Source: JAWLHU01 sp041690255 (GTDB lineage: Bacteria; Bacillota; Sulfobacillia; Symbiobacteriales; Symbiobacteriaceae). Taken from it: a stretch of DNA of 64,000 bases. Shown in pieces: positions 42,562 through 51,586 of the stretch. A program made the translations under genes and the position numbers. The stretch lies in the NCBI GenBank assembly GCA_041690255.1, contig JAWLHU010000003.1, positions 186,001 through 250,000 on the forward strand, given 5' to 3'. How positions within the stretch are numbered: position 1 is the first letter of the stretch; each line of letters opens with the position of its first letter. Under the pieces are notes generated by a model. That model saw only the letters and a list, made by a program, of their open reading frames with translations. It ran no database searches and was not told the origin of the DNA.

Positions 42562-43887
42562 CTAGAAGATCAGCAGGCCCAGGACGATGATCACGCCCGA
42601 CCAGATCAGGGTCATCATGCAATAGCCCATGATATCCTTGACCTTCAGCTTGGCGATGCCGAGCAGCGGTAGGGCCCAGAACGGCTGGAGCATGTTGGTC
42701 CAGGAGTCGCCGAAGGCGATCGACATGGCCACCTTGGCCGGGGCAACGCCAATCTCCATGGCGGCCGGGATGTTGATCGGACCCTGCACGGCCCACTGGC
42801 CGCCGCCCGAGGGGACGAACATGTTGATCAGGCCGCCGGCCAGGAAGGTGAAGACCGGGAAGGTGACCTCGGTGGCGAAGGAGGTGAAGCCGGTGGCGAT
42901 GACAGCAGCCAGGCCGGAGGAGACCATGATGCCCTGAATGCCGCCGTACAGCGGGAACTGCAGGGCGATGCCGCCGGCGCCCTTGATCGCCTCGTTCACA
43001 GCCTTGACGTAGTTGATCGGGGTCTTGTGCAGGATGACGCCGGCGATCAGGAAGATGCCGATCACGACGTTCAGGTTCAGGTCGAAGCCCTTGTCCGTGA
43101 AGTGCTTGACCAGCCAGATCACGCCCATGAGAGCGAAGACGTAGTTGATGATCACGGAGTTCTCCAGCGCTGTGGCCGGGGTCTTCTCCTCAACAACGGG
43201 AACCTCTTCCGCCATGCTCTCCTTGACCAGTTCCGGATCGATGATGATCAGTTCGTCATCGCTCTTGCTCTTCGCAATGAAGTAGAAGAGGATCGGCAGG
43301 GTCAGGATGACGCCCCAGGTGATCGCCAGTGCCCAGGGTGCAAAGATCGTCTCGGAGACGGGAATAATGCCGGTGAGCTTCTCAACGATATGGCCCTTGG
43401 TGGCGATGGCGAGGGGGATCGAGCCGGAGATGCCACCATGCCACATGACGAAGCCGGAGTAGCCGGCAGCGACGAGCATGGGGTAGTCGACCCGGCGACC
43501 GGTCGAGGCGACCTCACGGGCGAGCAGGGCGGCGACGACAAGGCCGAAGCCCCAGTTCAGGAAGTTGGCAGCGCCCGAGACGAGCACGACCATGACCACG
43601 GCCTGAACGTTGTTCTGCGGGATCTGGGCCAGCCAGCGGAGAATCGCCTTGACGGGCTTGGAGGAGGCGAGGGCGTGGCCGGTGACGAGAATGAGTGCCA
43701 TCTGCATGGAGAAGGCCAGCAGGCCCCAGAGACCGCCACCCCACATCATGATCAGGTCGATCGGACCCTTGTCGGTCCAGATCAGGGCGGCCACATAGGC
43801 GACGAAGGTCAGGATAATGGCGAACAGGTAGGCGTCGGGCAGGTACCGTTGGGCGATCTTAACAAAGAAATTAGTCAGGGCACGCAC
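42562..43887 (-). CDS. atoE: Short-chain fatty acid transporter AtoE
   Basis: 441 residues with about 10-12 membrane helices. Family stretches NWGFGLVVAALLARE, GGISGSIPLAIAT and FVPSGGGQWAVQGP identify the AtoE (TIGR00366) short-chain fatty acid permease, which takes up acetoacetate, butyrate and similar acids. GTG 43887 is preferred over GTG 43896 because AAGGAGTGATC lies just upstream of it. It is the last gene of the ato operon, separated from atoB by a 264-bp gap. Part of this gene is duplicated as a broken copy ~3.5 kb away. Confidence 0.95.
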   Translation of the reverse strand: MRALTNFFVKIAQRYLPDAYLFAIILTFVAYVAALIWTDKGPIDLIMMWGGGLWGLLAFSMQMALILVTGHALASSKPVKAILRWLAQIPQNNVQAVVMVVLVSGAANFLNWGFGLVVAALLAREVASTGRRVDYPMLVAAGYSGFVMWHGGISGSIPLAIATKGHIVEKLTGIIPVSETIFAPWALAITWGVILTLPILFYFIAKSKSDDELIIIDPELVKESMAEEVPVVEEKTPATALENSVIINYVFALMGVIWLVKHFTDKGFDLNLNVVIGIFLIAGVILHKTPINYVKAVNEAIKGAGGIALQFPLYGGIQGIMVSSGLAAVIATGFTSFATEVTFPVFTFLAGGLINMFVPSGGGQWAVQGPINIPAAMEIGVAPAKVAMSIAFGDSWTNMLQPFWALPLLGIAKLKVKDIMGYCMMTLIWSGVIIVLGLLIF

Positions 43888-44151
43888 AGGGATCACTCCT
43901 TCTACGGTTGGTCATGGTCCTTCCCCAATCTGGGACGGGCGCTCACCAGCCGGGACAGAGGCAACCCAGGGAGGAACCTGACCCCACAAACCCCCGAGGA
44001 TCAGGGAGGACCTGGGCTACCGAGCGGAAAAGTGGCCGGACACGGTCGCCCTCCCGGTACGGGCCGGGTAGGCCGCAGGCATGGGCCAGAAAGCGGAACC
44101 TGGGCAGGCCCTCGTCGGGTGGCCGGTAAGGGCCTGTCCAAACGTAGATCA
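43888..44151 (-). other. 264-bp gap between atoB and atoE
   Basis: No clear promoter or terminator was found. A 69-codon minus-strand frame starts with a GTG overlapping the atoB stop (TAGTG), but its product resembles nothing known and it has no clean ribosome-binding site of its own. This is long for an intra-operon gap, so atoE may have its own weak promoter. Confidence 0.4.
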
Positions 44152-45330
44152 CTACCGCTCGACGATCGCCGAGACGCCCATGCCGCCGCCTACGCAGAGG
44201 GTCGCGAGACCCCGGGTGGAGTTCCGCCGCGCCATCTCGTAGAGGAGGGTGACCAGGATCCGGGCGCCGCTGGCCCCGACGGGATGGCCCAGGGCGATCG
44301 CACCACCGTTGACGTTGACCTTGGCGGGATCCCAGCCAAGCTCCTTGCCTACGGAGAGGGCCTGGGAGGCAAAGGCCTCGTTCGCCTCGATCAGGTCCAT
44401 TTCAGCAACGGTGACGCCAGCCTTCGCAAAGGCCTTCTGGGAAGCCGGGACCGGGCCGATGCCCATGATCTTCGGATCGACACCCGCGGTGCCCCAGCCG
44501 ATCAGGCGGGCCAGCGGACGGATGCCCAACTGGGCGGCCCGCTCTGCGGACATGATCACCAGGGCGGCGGCGCCGTCGTTGATGCCGGAGGCGTTGCCGG
44601 CGGTGACGGAGCCATCCTTCTTAAAAGCGGGCTTCAGGGCAGCCAGCTTCTCAGCGGTGGTGCCGGCCCGGGGGTACTCGTCGCGGGCGAACATGACCGG
44701 ATCGCCCTTCTTCTGCGGAATGGGAACCGGGACGATCTCGGCATCGAAGGTGCCCGACTCGACCGCGGCGACCGCCTTCTGCTGGCTGGCCGCAGCGAAC
44801 TGGTCCTGCTCCTCACGGGTGATGCCGTACTTCTCGGCCAGGTTCTCGGCGGTCATGCCCATGTGGATGCCGTGGAAGGCGTCGGTCAGGGCGTCGAGGA
44901 TCATGGAGTCCTGGATCTGGCCGTGGCCCATGCGGTAGCCGGTGCGGGCCTTCGGCAGCAAGTAGGCGCCGTTGGACATGGACTCCATGCCGCCGGCCAC
45001 CACGACCTCGGCATCGCCGGAGATGATCGTCTGGGCGGCCATGATCACGGACTTCAGGCCGGAGCCGCAGAGAATGTTGACAGTGGTGGCGGGCACCGAT
45101 TCGGGGATCCCTGCGTTCATCGCGGCCTGGCGGGCAGGGCCCTGGCCCTGGCCGGCCTGGAGGATGTTGCCCATGAAGACCTCATCCACCTGGTCGGGGC
45201 GAATGCCCGCCCGCTCCATGGCGGCCTTGATGACGATCGTGCCAAGCTGATGCGCCTGGAACCCGGCAAGGCTGCCACCGAAGCTGCCAATGGGGGTCCG
45301 GACTGCCGATGCGATAACGATCTCCTTCAT
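44152..45330 (-). CDS. atoB: Acetyl-CoA acetyltransferase (thiolase)
   Basis: 392 residues, standard thiolase length. The nucleophile Cys88 is in NILCGSG; GHPVGASG supplies the conserved His and CVGGGMG the second active-site Cys near the C-terminus. It cleaves acetoacetyl-CoA to two acetyl-CoA (or the reverse). It follows the CoA-transferase genes, whose product acetoacetyl-CoA is its substrate, so together they degrade acetoacetate to acetyl-CoA. Confidence 0.97.
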   Translation of the reverse strand: MKEIVIASAVRTPIGSFGGSLAGFQAHQLGTIVIKAAMERAGIRPDQVDEVFMGNILQAGQGQGPARQAAMNAGIPESVPATTVNILCGSGLKSVIMAAQTIISGDAEVVVAGGMESMSNGAYLLPKARTGYRMGHGQIQDSMILDALTDAFHGIHMGMTAENLAEKYGITREEQDQFAAASQQKAVAAVESGTFDAEIVPVPIPQKKGDPVMFARDEYPRAGTTAEKLAALKPAFKKDGSVTAGNASGINDGAAALVIMSAERAAQLGIRPLARLIGWGTAGVDPKIMGIGPVPASQKAFAKAGVTVAEMDLIEANEAFASQALSVGKELGWDPAKVNVNGGAIALGHPVGASGARILVTLLYEMARRNSTRGLATLCVGGGMGVSAIVER

Positions 45331-45350
45331 GACGGTATTCTCCTTTCCGC

Positions 45351-46016
45351 TTACGCGGTCATCTCTTTCAGGTCCTCAGCGATGATCAGGTTGCCGGCGG
45401 TCGCCGCCTTGACTTCATCTACCGTAACGCCCGGGGCGATCTCCTTCAGAAGGAAGCCCTCGGGGGTGACTTCAAAGTAGCCCATCTCGGTCACGACCAC
45501 ATCCACCACGCCCTGAGCGGTCAGGGGCAGGGTGCAGCGCTCCAGCAGCTTGGACTCGCCGCTCTTGGTGACGTGGTCGGTGGCGACGAAGACCTTCTTG
45601 GCGCCGACGAGCAGGTCCATGGCGCCGCCCATGCCGGGGACCATCTTGCCGGGGACCATCCAGTTGGCGATGTTGCCATGCTGGTCGACCTCAAGCGTAC
45701 CGAGCACAGTGGCATCCACATGGCCGCCGCGAATGATGGCGAACGAGGTGCAGGAGTCGAAGAAGCAACCACCGGTCACAATGCCCACCGGGTTACCGCC
45801 GGCGTTGACGAGGTCCGGATCGACCAGGGCGGGGTCGCTGGGAGCAGCGGTCAGGCCAATGAAGCCGTTCTCGGACTGGAGCATCACCTGCACGCCGGCA
45901 GGGATGTGGTTGGCGACCTGGGTCGGCATTCCGATGCCGAGGTTGACGACATCGCCATTCTTGAACTCCTTGGCGATGCGCTTGACGATCAGTTCACGAC
46001 GGGCCTTGCTGTCCAT
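45351..46016 (-). CDS. atoA: Acetate/acetoacetate CoA-transferase subunit beta
   Basis: 221 residues of the family I CoA-transferase B subunit. The catalytic Glu49 is in QSENG, and GGHVDATVLG and MVPGMGGAMDL are typical. ATG 46016 follows AGGAGG (46030-46025). It works with the alpha subunit encoded 12 bp upstream to move CoA onto acetoacetate or other short acids. Confidence 0.95.
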   Translation of the reverse strand: MDSKARRELIVKRIAKEFKNGDVVNLGIGMPTQVANHIPAGVQVMLQSENGFIGLTAAPSDPALVDPDLVNAGGNPVGIVTGGCFFDSCTSFAIIRGGHVDATVLGTLEVDQHGNIANWMVPGKMVPGMGGAMDLLVGAKKVFVATDHVTKSGESKLLERCTLPLTAQGVVDVVVTEMGYFEVTPEGFLLKEIAPGVTVDEVKAATAGNLIIAEDLKEMTA

Positions 46017-46028
46017 TTGGCGCACCTC

Positions 46029-46676
46029 CTAGAGCTTGACGATGTGATCCACCAGGATTCCTGGGGTCATGACGAGGTCGGGGTCGATCTCACCGGCCTC
46101 GACCACCTCGCGCACCCCTGCGATGACCAGGTCAGCGGCCATGGCCATGGGCGGGTTGAAGTTGCGGGTGGAGCGGCGGTAGAGAAGATTGCCCATGGTG
46201 TCGGCCTTATTGCCGAAGACGAGCGATACGTCGGCCCGCAGCGGCAGCTCCAGCAGGTACTCCTTGCCGTCCACGGTCACCTTCTGCTTCCCTTCCTCCA
46301 CCACCGTCCCGATGCCGGTCGGGGTGAGGAAGCCGCCGATACCGGAGCCGCCGCAACGGATCCGCTCGGCCAGGGTGCCCTGGGGCACCAGCTCGACCTC
46401 CATCTCACCGGTGTTCATCAGCTTGCCGGCCTCGGGGTTGAGGCCGATGTGACTGGCGATCAGCCGCTTCACCTGACGCCTGGCAATCAGCTTGCCAACC
46501 CCCTTGTCGGGGTAGCCGGCATCGTTGCAGATAATGGTCAGGTCCTTAACGCCCTTCTCGACGAGGGCATCGATAAAGAGTTCCGGGGTCCCGTTCGCCA
46601 TAAAGCCACCCACCATGATGGTCATGCCGTCATGGACGAGGCCCATGGCCTGCTCAAGGGTGGTCACCTTGCTCAT
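46029..46676 (-). CDS. atoD: Acetate/acetoacetate CoA-transferase subunit alpha
   Basis: 215 residues of the family I CoA-transferase A subunit; GLVHDGMTIMVGGFMANGTPELFIDAL is the typical N-terminal region, and the glycine-rich GGSGIGGFLTPTG is seen. ATG 46676 is chosen because AGGAGG lies 7 nt upstream; the longer frame starts inside the promoter. This is the first gene of the ato operon, behind a -24/-12 promoter. Confidence 0.95.
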   Translation of the reverse strand: MSKVTTLEQAMGLVHDGMTIMVGGFMANGTPELFIDALVEKGVKDLTIICNDAGYPDKGVGKLIARRQVKRLIASHIGLNPEAGKLMNTGEMEVELVPQGTLAERIRCGGSGIGGFLTPTGIGTVVEEGKQKVTVDGKEYLLELPLRADVSLVFGNKADTMGNLLYRRSTRNFNPPMAMAADLVIAGVREVVEAGEIDPDLVMTPGILVDHIVKL

Positions 46677-46720
46677 GGCTGCTCCTCCTTCTGTCATCCG
46701 AATCACAGTCAGAAGGTATC

Positions 46721-46736
46721 GCAAGTCTCATGCCAA
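46721..46736 (-). promoter_or_regulatory. Sigma-54 (-24/-12) promoter of the ato operon
   Basis: On the minus strand TTGGCA (46736-46731) is followed at the right spacing by TTGC (46724-46721), matching TTGGCAC-N5-TTGC with one change. It is 45-60 bp upstream of the atoD start. AtoC, encoded next door, carries the GAFTGA motif needed to activate sigma-54. Confidence 0.75.
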
Positions 46737-46810
46737 GGGGGTCGGGACCCCGAAACCCGCATTCTGTCGTTTTGTGTCGACGGGTCTGGGGCAGGAAGCG
46801 TGCATTCCCA

Positions 46811-46827
46811 TTCACACCAAGTGTGAA
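46811..46827. promoter_or_regulatory. 17-bp palindrome, probable AtoC enhancer site
   Basis: TTCACACCAAGTGTGAA is a perfect palindrome (7-bp arms, 3-bp centre) about 75 bp upstream of the -24 element and just after the atoC stop. Position and symmetry are those of an upstream activator site for a Fis-type DNA-binding domain. Confidence 0.65.
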
Positions 46828-46840
46828 GTTCGGTTCGCAC

Positions 46841-48193
46841 CTATCGCTCCTCCACGCCCCAGGCCTTCAGCTTCAGTTGCAGGGCACGGCGGCTGATACC
46901 GAGCAGCTTGGCGGCCTGGGTCCGGTTGCCGCCCACGGACTGGAGGGTCGCCAGGATCCGTTCCTGCTCAAAGTCTGCCTTGAGCGACCGGACCTCCTCC
47001 TTCAGCGATTGGCCGGTGGTACTCGCCGCAGCCTCGCGCGCCGCGCTGTTCAGGTACTCGGGCAGGTGCTCGGGGGCGACCCAGCCGCCATCCCACAGGA
47101 CGGCCACCTGCTCGATCAGGTTGCGCAGCTCCCGGACGTTGCCGGGCCAGCGATAGGCCTCCAGGGCGTCGATCGCAGCGGGGGTGAAGCCGGCGAAGTC
47201 CTTGCCGTGCTTCTCGGCAAAGGTGCGGAGCAGGTGGTTGGCCAGCAGGGCGACATCGCCGATCCGCTCCCGCAGGGGGGGCAGGATCAGCGGCACCACG
47301 GCCAGGCGGAAGTAAAGGTCCTCCCGGAAGGTGCCCTGCTTCACCATCTCCTTCAGGTCGCGGTGGGTGGAGGCGAGGACGCGCAGGTCGACCGTCACCG
47401 AGCGGGTGCCGCCGACTGGCTCGACCTGCCGGCTCTCCAGGACCCGGAGGAGCTTGGCCTGCAAGGCCAGGGGCATGTCGCCGATCTCGTCGAGCAGGAG
47501 CGTGCCGCTATCGGCCAGCTCGAAGCGGCCGGGCTTGCGGCCCTGGGCACCGGTGAAGGCGCCCTTCTCATGGCCGAACAGCTCGGACTCCAACAGGTTC
47601 TCGGGGAGGGCGGCGCAGTTGACCGCCACAAAGGGGCGGGCTGCCCGGGGGCTGCCGGCGTGGATCGCCCGGGCGACCAGTTCCTTGCCGGTCCCGGTCT
47701 CGCCCAGGATCAGGACAGAGGCGTCGGTGGGGGCGACGCGCGAGATCTTGCGGAAGACCTCCAGCATGGGCGCCGATTCGCCCAGCAGGCCGTTGGGGCG
47801 GCGGGTGGTCTCTGGGGTCGCATCTGCGCCGGGGTCGGGCATGGCCTGCTCCATGACGCGGCGGACCTCATCCAGATCGAAAGGTTTGATCACGTAATCG
47901 GCAGCCCCGGTCTTGATCGCCTCCACGGCGGTCTTCACGGTGGCGTAGGCGGTCATCATCACCACGGGGAGGTCGGGGTGGAGCCGCTTGATCTCCTTGA
48001 GAGTGGTCAGCCCGTCCATGCCGGGCATCATCAGGTCGAGCATGATCAGATCGGCGGGATGCATGGCGAGCCAGTCCAGCGCCTCCCGGCCACCATGGGC
48101 CTTGGCGACGGTGAATTCCCGCCCGAAGGACTGCTCGAAGAGCCAGCCCATATTCGGCTCGTCATCGACCACCAGCAGACGTCGTTTCGCCAT
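46841..48193 (-). CDS. atoC: Sigma-54-dependent response regulator AtoC
   Basis: 450 residues: receiver domain with phosphoacceptor D53, AAA+ domain with Walker A GETGTGKE (164-171) and the sigma-54 contact motif GAFTGA (211-216), Walker B TLLLDEIGDM, and a C-terminal Fis-type helix-turn-helix (GGNRTQAAKLLGISRRAL). It activates sigma-54 holoenzyme and should drive the ato operon from the -24/-12 promoter immediately downstream. It overlaps the end of atoS by 32 bp. Assignment rests on family and context. Confidence 0.95.
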   Translation of the reverse strand: MAKRRLLVVDDEPNMGWLFEQSFGREFTVAKAHGGREALDWLAMHPADLIMLDLMMPGMDGLTTLKEIKRLHPDLPVVMMTAYATVKTAVEAIKTGAADYVIKPFDLDEVRRVMEQAMPDPGADATPETTRRPNGLLGESAPMLEVFRKISRVAPTDASVLILGETGTGKELVARAIHAGSPRAARPFVAVNCAALPENLLESELFGHEKGAFTGAQGRKPGRFELADSGTLLLDEIGDMPLALQAKLLRVLESRQVEPVGGTRSVTVDLRVLASTHRDLKEMVKQGTFREDLYFRLAVVPLILPPLRERIGDVALLANHLLRTFAEKHGKDFAGFTPAAIDALEAYRWPGNVRELRNLIEQVAVLWDGGWVAPEHLPEYLNSAAREAAASTTGQSLKEEVRSLKADFEQERILATLQSVGGNRTQAAKLLGISRRALQLKLKAWGVEER

Positions 48194-49934
48194 GGTCCAC
48201 CACCTCCTCGTTGGTCAGATTGGGCCGGCTCGCGACCGGCAGCAGAACGGTGAAGCAGGTCCCTTCGCCCGGGGTGGAGTCGACCTCAATATAGCCGCGG
48301 TGGGCATCGATAATCCGCTGCACCACGGGCAGCCCGAGGCCGGTTCCGCCGGGCTTGGAGGAGTAGAAGACCTCCCAGATCTGGGGGAGGGCGTCGGCCG
48401 GGATGCCCGGCCCTTCATCTTCAATGTCGATGCGGACGCTCCGGCTGCCGGGGGGTTGCTCGGTACGGATCGTCAGCCGGCCGCCGGTCTTCTCCATGGC
48501 CTGAATGCCGTTCATGAACAGGTTGAGGAGCGCCTGCTTCAGATGCTCGCCATCGCCGTAGACCAGGAGGGCACCTGAGGCGAACTCCAGGTTGATCTCG
48601 ACCCCCTGCTTCCTGGCGTACCAGCCGAGGAACTCGACCGCCTCGAGGATCAGGTCGTTCAGGTCGAGGAGGGAGCGTTCGGGCTCGGCGTAGCGGGCGA
48701 AGCCAAGCAGCCCCTGGATGATCCGATTGACCCGCGCCAGTTCCTTCCCGGCAATCCGGGAGAGGGAGCGAAGGAACTCCTCATCCTCCAGCCGGTCGGG
48801 GATCAGTTGGATCGAGCCGGCGACGACGGTGAGCGGGTTGCGGATCTCGTGGGCGATGGAGGTGGCCAGTTCGCCGGCCAGGGCGAGCCGCTCGGCACGC
48901 TCGAAGTAGTCCTGATCTCGCCGGGCCCGTCCGGTCTCCTCGAATAGGTAGAGACGGTGGCCGGGCAGGCCGGGCAGTGCGGCGACCAGGATATCGACCG
49001 CGACGGGGCCGGACTCGCCGTGCACCGTGGCCCGCACCCGGTGGGGCTCCTCGTTTGTCGGCGGGGCGAGTTCCTCGCCGGGCTCCATCTCCAGGTGGAG
49101 CTGTCGGAGGAGCGTCGCCCACCGCTGCCCGGTGGCCAGGGGCTCTGTCGATCCGGTCAGCCGGGCCATGGCGGAGTTGCAGAACTGAACCTCCTGGCGG
49201 TCGTTCACCATGACAAGACCGACGCCCAGGTTGTCCAGGAAGAGGCGGGTGTACTGCTCCACCTGCAGGAGGGAATGCATGAGGGAAAGGGCCTGCTGCT
49301 GTCCGATGGCCTGATTGGCGGCCGCCTCGGCCAGTTGGGCCCGAATCGTCGCGGCGGAGAGGTTGGAGGAGCCGGCGAAGACGGCCAGGCTGGAGAGGCC
49401 AAAGGTGGTGGGCATCTCCACACCCTGGGTCCCCTCGTCGGACTGGACCTGCCGGTAGATATCCTCCACGGCCTCGTTGGCGAAGGTGAAGCCGATCACC
49501 TGATCGCCGCGGATCAGGGGATGCACGCAGTTCATGGCATCGCCACGGACCATGGAACCAATGGCGATGCGGACCGCCCGGCGCTCCATGGCAATACGGC
49601 CCAGGTGGTCGGGCGGCGGGATGACGCCGACCAGGTAGCCGAGCCGCTCATGGGGGGCATAGGCGGTGACCTGATCGAGCCGGATATCGTAGTAGCCGAG
49701 GCCAACGTTCGGAAAGGCGTTGCTCAGCCGCTCAGTCAGGGGTTTGAGCAGTTCGTTCAGGGTGGCGAGGCGGGTTGGTGCGGGTGCATCCACCGGCACG
49801 CCGGCCTTCTCCAAGAGGAGATCAAAAGAGTCGCCCAGGAGATCGTCAAGCACCTGGGCGAGCCCTTTCAGTTTGGCAGCTTTCTCGTCGAGCATGGCCG
49901 CTTCGGCCTTCTGCAAAATGGCGGGACGCCACAT
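48162..49934 (-). CDS. atoS: Sensor histidine kinase AtoS-like
   Basis: 590 residues. No membrane helix is obvious in the N-terminal ~220 residues, which form an unrecognised sensor region, so it may be cytosolic, unlike E. coli AtoS. A PAS domain follows (about 228-340), then phosphoacceptor H362 (SIAHEIRNPL), and an HATPase with NLFMNGIQAM and GGTGLGLPV. ATG 49934 is chosen because AGGAGG lies just upstream. It should phosphorylate AtoC in response to short-chain acids or a related metabolic signal. Confidence 0.9.
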   Translation of the reverse strand: MWRPAILQKAEAAMLDEKAAKLKGLAQVLDDLLGDSFDLLLEKAGVPVDAPAPTRLATLNELLKPLTERLSNAFPNVGLGYYDIRLDQVTAYAPHERLGYLVGVIPPPDHLGRIAMERRAVRIAIGSMVRGDAMNCVHPLIRGDQVIGFTFANEAVEDIYRQVQSDEGTQGVEMPTTFGLSSLAVFAGSSNLSAATIRAQLAEAAANQAIGQQQALSLMHSLLQVEQYTRLFLDNLGVGLVMVNDRQEVQFCNSAMARLTGSTEPLATGQRWATLLRQLHLEMEPGEELAPPTNEEPHRVRATVHGESGPVAVDILVAALPGLPGHRLYLFEETGRARRDQDYFERAERLALAGELATSIAHEIRNPLTVVAGSIQLIPDRLEDEEFLRSLSRIAGKELARVNRIIQGLLGFARYAEPERSLLDLNDLILEAVEFLGWYARKQGVEINLEFASGALLVYGDGEHLKQALLNLFMNGIQAMEKTGGRLTIRTEQPPGSRSVRIDIEDEGPGIPADALPQIWEVFYSSKPGGTGLGLPVVQRIIDAHRGYIEVDSTPGEGTCFTVLLPVASRPNLTNEEVVDHGETTSAGGR

Positions 49935-49978
49935 GGGCACTCCTCCTTTCAATAAGGGTACCCGTTGTGGCGCCATCA

Positions 49979-49990
49979 GGACTATAGTCC
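49979..49990. promoter_or_regulatory. 12-bp palindrome with -10-like core upstream of atoS
   Basis: GGACTATAGTCC is a perfect palindrome about 45 bp upstream of atoS and contains TATAGT. It could be an operator over the atoSC promoter; no regulator is assigned. Confidence 0.35.
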
Positions 49991-50028
49991 GGAAGGGCTG
50001 ATATGGGTGATAGGGCCCTCGTCTTTTG

Positions 50029-50784
50029 TCAGCGTTCGTATCCCCACTTCTGTCGCAAGGCGGCCTCTGCCCGTGCGAAGCAGAGCCGGTCGACGAGAAT
50101 GCCCACCAGCAGGATCACAAGGATCACAGCGACCACCCGTGCGGCATCCACCAGTTCACGCCCCTGTCCGAGCAGGTAGCCGAGGCCGAGGTTCATGAAG
50201 AGCAGTTCGGCTGCCATGAGCGACCGCCAGGCGAAGGACCAGCCGAGCCGGAGTCCGGTCAGGAGCGAGGGCATGGCCGCGGGGAGCATCACCCGGCTGT
50301 AGAGTTGCAGGCCTCGGGCGCCCATGGTCGCCCCGGCCCGGAGGAAGGCCGGCGGGATGTTCCGGATCGCTGACTCGGTGGCGGAGGCGACGGCGAAGAG
50401 CGCCCCGGCGACGGTGACGAAGAGGAGCGCCCCCTCATTCAGGCCGAGCCAGAGGATCGCCAGGGGGTACCAGCAGATCGAGGGCATGGCCTGCAGGCCC
50501 TGAACGGCGGGGCCGATCAGCTCCGAGAGCCGCTTCGAGCGGGCCATGGCCATGCCCAGCAGCCCGCCGCCCAGGGCAGCGCCCAGAAAGCCGAGGCCGA
50601 TGCGCCTGATCGTGTGCAGGAGTGCCACCGCAAGCTCGCCGGAGAGTGCGAGCTGCCACAGGGTGAGGCCGACATGGGCCGGGGGAGGGAATAAGTAAGG
50701 GGGCCATAGCCGAAGCCATGCAACCCCCTGCCAGATGAGCAGAACCAGGGCGATGGAGAGAAGGCTGGTCTTCCACTTAACCAT
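50029..50784 (-). CDS. ABC importer permease (sulfonate/nitrate/taurine type)
   Basis: 251 residues with about six membrane helices and the BPD_transp_1 fold; the EAA-like loop lies in RAGATMGARGLQLYSRVMLPAAMPSLLTGLR. ATG 50784 follows GGAGGAG and overlaps the ATPase stop by 8 bp. With the ATPase and lipoprotein it forms an importer for sulfonate-, nitrate- or thiamine-precursor-like substrates. Confidence 0.93.
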   Translation of the reverse strand: MVKWKTSLLSIALVLLIWQGVAWLRLWPPYLFPPPAHVGLTLWQLALSGELAVALLHTIRRIGLGFLGAALGGGLLGMAMARSKRLSELIGPAVQGLQAMPSICWYPLAILWLGLNEGALLFVTVAGALFAVASATESAIRNIPPAFLRAGATMGARGLQLYSRVMLPAAMPSLLTGLRLGWSFAWRSLMAAELLFMNLGLGYLLGQGRELVDAARVVAVILVILLVGILVDRLCFARAEAALRQKWGYER

Positions 50785-51586
50785 CGCCAAGCTCCTCCTC
50801 CACCGCGGCGTGCACATCAGCCTTCAGATCGCGGACGAGGAAGGCGCGGATCTCGAGCAGGTGCGGATCATCGGCCCGACGGGGGCGCGGGTGCGTGATC
50901 GCAACCTCCCGCTTGATCCTCCCCGGGCGAAAGGAGAGGACCGCCACCCGGTCACCCAGGCGGACCGCTTCGGATACGTTATGGGTGACAAAGATGATCG
51001 TCTTGCCGGTTCTGGTCCAGATCCGCTGCAACTCCTCATGCATGACGTTCCGGGTCTGGGCGTCCAGGGCGGCGAAGGGTTCATCCATCAGGAGTACCTT
51101 GGGCTCCATCGCGATGGCCCGGGCGATAGCCACCCGCTGTCGCATGCCGCCGGAGAGCTCATGGATGTAGGAGTCGGCAAACCTGGTCAACCGGACCATC
51201 TCCAGGGCGGCCATGGCCCGCTCCCGCCGCTCGGCCGGGTCCATGGATGTCAGGGAGAGGCCGAACTCGACGTTGCCCAGGGCGGTCAGCCAGGGAAAGA
51301 GGGCGCCATCCTGGAAGACGACGACCCGGTCCGGCCCGGGCCCGATCACGGGCTCCCCCTCTACGATCACCTCGCCGCCGTCGGGGGAGTCCAGGCCGGC
51401 GATGATATTGAACAGGGTCGACTTGCCGCAGCCCGATGGGCCGAGCAGACAGAGGAACTCGCCTCGCCGTACATCTAAGTCGACACCGTCGAGCACGTGG
51501 AGCTTGCCCTGCCGGGTGTGAAAATGCTTCGAGATCGACTGGAGGGAGAGCTGCGAACGAACCGGCTGTAAGGCCGGGTATCTCAT
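50777..51586 (-). CDS. ABC importer ATPase (SsuB/TauB type)
   Basis: 269 residues: Walker A GPSGCGKST, Q loop VFQDGALFPWL, signature LSGGMRQRVAIARAI, Walker B LLMDEPFAALD. These are the sequence hallmarks of SsuB/TauB/NrtD ATPases. Overlapping ends with both neighbours (ATG shared with the binding-protein stop) show tight coupling. Confidence 0.95.
   Translation of the reverse strand: MRYPALQPVRSQLSLQSISKHFHTRQGKLHVLDGVDLDVRRGEFLCLLGPSGCGKSTLFNIIAGLDSPDGGEVIVEGEPVIGPGPDRVVVFQDGALFPWLTALGNVEFGLSLTSMDPAERRERAMAALEMVRLTRFADSYIHELSGGMRQRVAIARAIAMEPKVLLMDEPFAALDAQTRNVMHEELQRIWTRTGKTIIFVTHNVSEAVRLGDRVAVLSFRPGRIKREVAITHPRPRRADDPHLLEIRAFLVRDLKADVHAAVEEELGDG

Noticed and set aside
43943..44152. 69-codon frame after atoB
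   Set aside because: GTG overlaps the atoB stop but the product has no recognisable features; recorded only as part of the gap.
43027..45480. 817-codon plus-strand ORF
   Set aside because: Antisense to atoE and atoB, which are clear homologues.
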